NCBI GenBank assembly: GCA_943367715.1 | Contig: CALRJY020000003.1 | Span: forward strand, 62,001 to 126,000 | Length of the DNA: 64,000 nt | From: JAEYXS01 sp943367715 | Lineage (GTDB): Bacteria > Verrucomicrobiota > Verrucomicrobiia > Limisphaerales > JAEYXS01 | Direction: 5' to 3' | Part shown: in pieces, positions 60,362-64,000 of the stretch | Position numbering within the stretch: position 1 is the stretch's first letter | Layout of the letters: every line of letters starts with the position of its first letter | The notes under the pieces: model-generated | The model's input: the letters and a program-made list of their open reading frames with translations, nothing else | Databases searched by the model: none | What the model was told of the DNA's origin: nothing | Translations under genes and position numbers: made by a program

Positions 60362-61339
60362 ATGATCATCTCCAAGTTCTGGGCGGAAGGCCGGGTGCAG
60401 CACAAGGAGAAGGGAAGGCAGGTCACTGTCCGGCGATTGGGCTGGTCTCAAAGCAGCGAAGCCGAGGCGCAGTCAAATGCGGACACGCGCGCAAAGGAGG
60501 CGCTCCAGCGCATCCTGACCGGCGAAAAACTGGCGCGATTGGAGAAAAGAGTTCCCTACAATGGCGCGGAGGGTGTTCCGATCTGTGAAGAGGTCGTCGC
60601 GGAACATGGTGAAACTATCATCACACGGAACAGTTACGGGGCCAGATGTCTGAACACGCCTGATGTGCTTTTCGCCGACATCGATTTCCAGACCGAACCC
60701 CGTGAATCAGTCAGTTGTGCATTGACCTTGGTGCTGTTGATTTGCGCGGCGGTGGGTTCATGGAAGCTGGGCTCGCTCTTCTGGTTTATACCGTTAGGCC
60801 TAGGCGGTGTCGTCGCAGGCATCTGCCTCGCCAATGGCCTGCACAAGCTGTATCTCAAGCTTAATGGTGGGGCGGAGAACATGGCGAACAACCGCATCAA
60901 TTCCTTCATCGCCGCGCACCCGGACTGGCGGTTGCGAATCTACCGGACACCGGCGGGGCTCCGGGTGTTGGCGGCCCACCGCACCTTCGCACCGAACGCT
61001 CCGGAAGTGGCCTTGCTCTTCAACTCGCTCAAGGTCGATCCAGTGTATGTGAAGATGTGCCGGCGGCAGCAATGCTTTCGCGCACGGGTCAGCCCCAAGC
61101 CCTGGCGGATCGGCGTGGCTACGCACATGAAACCGAATTCGGGACGTTGGCCGCCCCAGCCTGAAAGCATGACCGCAAGACGTGCCTGGATCGAAGCTTA
61201 CGAACAAAAATCCACGGGATTTGCCGCCTGCCGGTTTGAGCGCGAAGCCGGCAAGGGAGTCATGAACCGGGACGTGGATAAGGTGACCGCATTACATGAC
61301 CAGCTCTGCTGCGCCCTCAGCGGGCTGCCCATCGCATGA
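60362..61339 (+). CDS. membrane protein of unknown function between the PSD1 and DUF1501 genes
   Basis: 325 residues, 6 bp after the PSD1 stop and overlapping the next start by 4 bp (ATGA). The N-terminal ~120 residues are soluble and charged, followed by two membrane helices (CALTLVLLICAAVGSWKL and LFWFIPLGLGGVVAGICLANGL). The C-terminal ~150 residues form a cytoplasmic domain: WRLRIYRTPAGLRVLAAHRTFAP, VYVKMCRRQQCFRARVSPKPWR and FACRFEREAGKG. The 'YRTPAGLRVLATHR..F.P' pattern recurs in conserved hypothetical proteins of several phyla. No function is known to me. Confidence 0.65.
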   Translation: MIISKFWAEGRVQHKEKGRQVTVRRLGWSQSSEAEAQSNADTRAKEALQRILTGEKLARLEKRVPYNGAEGVPICEEVVAEHGETIITRNSYGARCLNTPDVLFADIDFQTEPRESVSCALTLVLLICAAVGSWKLGSLFWFIPLGLGGVVAGICLANGLHKLYLKLNGGAENMANNRINSFIAAHPDWRLRIYRTPAGLRVLAAHRTFAPNAPEVALLFNSLKVDPVYVKMCRRQQCFRARVSPKPWRIGVATHMKPNSGRWPPQPESMTARRAWIEAYEQKSTGFAACRFEREAGKGVMNRDVDKVTALHDQLCCALSGLPIA

Positions 61340-62760
61340 ACAACTTGCCGAAACAGATTCTTCCGAGGCATGCTGCGAGCATGAATACGCCCTTCAAGTC
61401 CCGCCGTGCTTTTCTGCACTCGCTGGTGGGCGGCTCATTGTTGATGCCCGCGATCCTTTCGGAACTGTGCGGTGCTCCGGCGGCGAGCGATCCATTGGCA
61501 CCGAAGCCTTCGCCTTTTCCCGCGACGGCCAAGCGGGTGATCTTCATCTTCTCGAATGGCGGCGTGTCGCAGATGGACACGTTTGATCCGAAGCCGGAGC
61601 TGTTCAAGGCGGACGGCAAGAAGACGGGTGTGGGTGGTGGTCTCTCGAATCAGCAGCGCGTGCTGCTCAAGCCGCTGTGGGATTTCAAGCCGGGTGGCAA
61701 GTGCGGCACGATGGTCAGCGATCTGTTCCCGCATCTGCGTCAGTGCATGGATGACATCTGTGTGATCCGCTCGATGAAAGGTGAGGACAACGAGCATTAT
61801 AACGCCACGCTTGGTATTCATACGGGATCGTTCTTTTTCTCGCGTCCGAGCATCGGCTCATGGGTGAGCTATGGATTGGGCACGATGAATGGCAACTTGC
61901 CGTCATTCGTGGCGCTCGCGCCGCAGATGCCGTATGCGGGCACGCAGATCTTCAACAACGATTTCCTACCGGCGTATCATCAGGGCGTGCGCGTGATGGG
62001 CGGCAAGGAGCCGATCCCGAATCTTGATCGACGCACGCAGCAGAGGGGCTTGCAGGAAATGGAACTGGAGTTGGCGGATGTGTTGAACAACCGTCACCTT
62101 GCCGCACGGACCGGAGACAGCGATCTGGCGGCGCGTATCCGGACCTTCGAGACGGCGTTCCACATGCAGACGGATGCGCGGGATGTGTTCAATTACGACA
62201 AGGAGAGCGAAGCCACGCTGGCGCTCTACGGATTGAAGCGCGGACAGACGGATGGTTTCGGCTGGCAATGTCTCGCGGCGCGACGGTTGGCGGAGAAGGG
62301 CGTGCGTTTCATCGAGATCGTGGATGGCAGCAGCAGCAAGAACTGGGATCAGCACGGGGATATGGCGGAGCATGCGATCCATGCTAAAAACATCGATCAG
62401 CCGATCGCGGGATTGCTGGCTGACCTGAAGGCGCGCGGGATGCTCGATGACACGTTGGTGGTTTGGACCACGGAGTTCGGCCGCACGCCGGGCGTGGACG
62501 GCACGAAGGGGCGCGGGCATCACAGCGCGTGCTTCAGTTCATGGCTGGCTGGCGGCGGAGTAAAGGGTGGCATCACGTATGGGGCCACGGATGAGCTCGC
62601 CTCGACCGTGGTGGAGAACAAGGTCCACGTCCATGATTTTCACGCCACCATTTTGCATCTGCTGGGCATCAATCATGAGGCGCTGACTTACCGTCATGGC
62701 GGACGGGATTATCGTTTGACGGATGTGTTTGGGAACGTCGTGCATGACATCCTCGCCTGA
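61336..62760 (+). CDS. DUF1501 family protein with Tat-type signal
   Basis: 474 residues (ATG at 61381 would remove 15 residues). The region RRAFLHSLVGGSLLMPAI is a Tat-like signal with the twin-arginine pair. DUF1501 hallmarks: IFIFSNGGVSQMDTFDPKP, PHLRQCMDDICVIRSMKGEDNEHYNATLGIHTG, SRPSIGSWVSYGLGT, LVVWTTEFGRTPGVDG and the C-terminal FHATILHLLGINHEALTY with the metal-binding His and Asp residues. The fold is of the alkaline phosphatase/sulfatase superfamily. Usually the PSCyt1-type protein is encoded directly next to it; here one unknown gene lies between. Confidence 0.92.
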   Translation: MNNLPKQILPRHAASMNTPFKSRRAFLHSLVGGSLLMPAILSELCGAPAASDPLAPKPSPFPATAKRVIFIFSNGGVSQMDTFDPKPELFKADGKKTGVGGGLSNQQRVLLKPLWDFKPGGKCGTMVSDLFPHLRQCMDDICVIRSMKGEDNEHYNATLGIHTGSFFFSRPSIGSWVSYGLGTMNGNLPSFVALAPQMPYAGTQIFNNDFLPAYHQGVRVMGGKEPIPNLDRRTQQRGLQEMELELADVLNNRHLAARTGDSDLAARIRTFETAFHMQTDARDVFNYDKESEATLALYGLKRGQTDGFGWQCLAARRLAEKGVRFIEIVDGSSSKNWDQHGDMAEHAIHAKNIDQPIAGLLADLKARGMLDDTLVVWTTEFGRTPGVDGTKGRGHHSACFSSWLAGGGVKGGITYGATDELASTVVENKVHVHDFHATILHLLGINHEALTYRHGGRDYRLTDVFGNVVHDILA

Positions 62761-64000
62761 GCCAAGCACAGCCCGGCGTCATGACTTGGACGCCTTGCGC
62801 GGGGTGGCCATGTTGTTGGGCATCGCGCTGCATGCGGCGTTATCTTTTCTGCCGGGTGTGTGGGTGGTGGAGGATAGCAGCAGCCATCCTGCCTTCGGCC
62901 TTCTAGTCACGGCGGTGCACGGGTTTCGCATGCCGTTGTTCTTCCTCATCAGCGGTTACTTTACGGCGATGCTCTGGCGCAAGCGCGGTCTGCGCGAATT
63001 GATCAAGCAACGCTGGAAACGCATCGGCAAGCCGTGCCTGGTAGGCCTGATCACCATTATACCGGCGACGTGGATTGCGTTGATCTTCGTGGCGGCGATG
63101 GGCAAAGGCGGCAGCGCGAACACCGAGCGCAATTACTGGGCCGCCGTCACCCAAGGCCAGGAATCACGGGTGCAGAGTCATCTAGCTGCGGGCACCGATG
63201 TGAACCGCATGCATCCGGTGTGGGGCATCTCCGCGTTGTCGGCGGCCACCATGCATAATCGCCTGGAGGTCATGAAAGTGCTCATCCAGAAGGGTGCCGA
63301 CGTGAATCTGCCGAACCGGGATGGCAACCGCCCCCTGCACATCGCCTCGCTGTTGGGGCGGCATGAAGCCGTGAAGCTGCTGCTGGAGAAAGGCGCCGAC
63401 CGGACTACGCAAAACCATCAGGGGCAAAACGCCCAGGAGATACTGCTCACTGACTGGGGAAAAACGGTGGTGACCATATCCGCGTGGCAAGTCTGGGTGG
63501 ACCGCAAAACCGTGATGACCGGACGCGAAAAGGCGAATGCACATTTCGTCGCGCAGGGAAGTCCAAAACTTTTCAGCGACAGCGGGCGCAAAAGTCTCAA
63601 TGAAATTTTCAATCTGCTGACGTTGATGCCGGTCTTTCATCATCTGTGGTTTCTTTGGTTCCTCTGCTGGCTCGTAGGGTTTTTCGCTCTCGTTGCGTGG
63701 GTGGCTGAGCGCATGCAATGGCAGGGCGCACCCGCGTGGGCAGTGATTTCACCGCTGCGTTATCTGTGGGTGATTCCGCTGACTTTGGTGCCGCAATGGT
63801 TTATGAGCGGCATGGCCACGGTATTTGGGCCGGACACGGCTATGGGGCTGCTGCCCATGCCGCATGTGCTGGCGTATTACGCGGTCTTCTTCGGATTTGG
63901 CGCACTCTACTATGACCGCGAGGGCGCGGCGGATCATGTGGGCAAAGGCTGGAAGTGGACCTTGCCGCTTTTGCTGCTGATTGTCTTTCCATTGGGGCTG
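62744..64000 (+). CDS. acyltransferase 3 family membrane protein with ankyrin repeats (3' truncated)
   Basis: The frame starts at the ATG at 62744, overlapping the DUF1501 stop by 17 bp, and runs open to the last base, giving 419 residues. It begins as an OpgC/Acyl_transf_3 protein: RRHDLDALRGVAMLLGIALHA and RMPLFFLISGYF (about residues 10-75), a third helix at 101-119 (GLITIIPATWIALIFVAAM). Between this helix and the next (FLWFLCWLVGFFALVAWV, about 303-320) lie three ankyrin repeats at about 130-225: WAAVTQGQESRVQSHLAAG, SAATMHNRLEVMKVLIQKG and LHIASLLGRHEAVKLLLEKG. The rest is more membrane helices. The enzyme class adds acyl groups to sugars or glycans; the loop placement of the ankyrins is unusual. 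Confidence 0.85.
   Translation, partial: MTSSPEPSTARRHDLDALRGVAMLLGIALHAALSFLPGVWVVEDSSSHPAFGLLVTAVHGFRMPLFFLISGYFTAMLWRKRGLRELIKQRWKRIGKPCLVGLITIIPATWIALIFVAAMGKGGSANTERNYWAAVTQGQESRVQSHLAAGTDVNRMHPVWGISALSAATMHNRLEVMKVLIQKGADVNLPNRDGNRPLHIASLLGRHEAVKLLLEKGADRTTQNHQGQNAQEILLTDWGKTVVTISAWQVWVDRKTVMTGREKANAHFVAQGSPKLFSDSGRKSLNEIFNLLTLMPVFHHLWFLWFLCWLVGFFALVAWVAERMQWQGAPAWAVISPLRYLWVIPLTLVPQWFMSGMATVFGPDTAMGLLPMPHVLAYYAVFFGFGALYYDREGAADHVGKGWKWTLPLLLLIVFPLGL

Overview
The window (about 58-60% G+C by eye) looks like a chromosomal stretch of a free-living, heterotrophic member of the PVC group, most likely Verrucomicrobia subdivision 3 (Pedosphaera/Limisphaerales type). The grounds are gene families: a DUF1501 protein with a PSCyt1/DUF1549/DUF1553 partner, a 'membrane-bound dehydrogenase' beta-propeller fused to HEAT repeats and a c-type haem domain, a PEP-CTERM protein, a VYSVNAVGFVN-type secreted protein, several single-gene pseudopilins, and a DUF1080 protein. 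The lineage is inferred from these families, not from a marker gene.

Layout. 1-2.2 kb: end of an operon with an FtsX/MacB-type permease, a His-rich lipoprotein and a DUF3299 protein, probably metal handling. 2.3-5.4 kb: small lipoprotein, UvrD/Rep helicase, DJ-1/PfpI protein. 5.5-6.8 kb: two exported proteins. 7.3-12.7 kb: SMR exporter, rhomboid protease, PhoD-like phosphatase, cardiolipin synthase, pseudopilin and companion, separated by double-hairpin repeats. 13-18.2 kb: class V aminotransferase, a DUF5069 protein, then leuA behind what reads as a complete leucine attenuation leader. 18.3-32.3 kb: an exported propeller protein and a seven-gene MoxR/DUF58/VWA ('Bat'-like) operon. 32.3-35.1 kb: a ybbA/tesA-like divergent pair, an HNH nuclease, a lone RelE-like toxin and tRNA-Glu. 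35.1-36.5 kb: gene-free and repeat-rich. 36.5-39.9 kb: a run of small orphan genes, some immunity-like, with a decayed gene copy. 40-46.2 kb: LptF/G permease, a 1442-residue SGNH/propeller/HEAT/cytochrome protein and a small cytosolic protein. 46.3-49.6 kb: two pseudopilin genes with small anchored companions. 49.9-57.3 kb: DUF1080 protein, VanZ-like protein, D-amino-acid transaminase, parallel beta-helix protein, TraB-like lipoprotein, beta-propeller, immunity-like protein and alpha/beta hydrolase. 57.4-64 kb: PSD1 protein, an unrecognised membrane protein, DUF1501 protein and a truncated acyltransferase with ankyrin repeats.

How the genes work together. The strongest groups are the 20.3-32.3 kb operon, whose genes abut or overlap and which probably couples a MoxR chaperone ATPase to membrane-anchored VWA proteins; the leader plus leuA unit; and the 57.4-64 kb set of exported and membrane proteins. 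Much of the coding capacity goes to exported, lipidated or membrane proteins.

Most interesting points: the leu leader/attenuator, the acyltransferase-ankyrin fusion, the covarying double-hairpin repeats, the 10-bp periodic intergenic arrays, and the small-gene island with a decayed duplicate. All functions come from reading motifs; no database search was possible.
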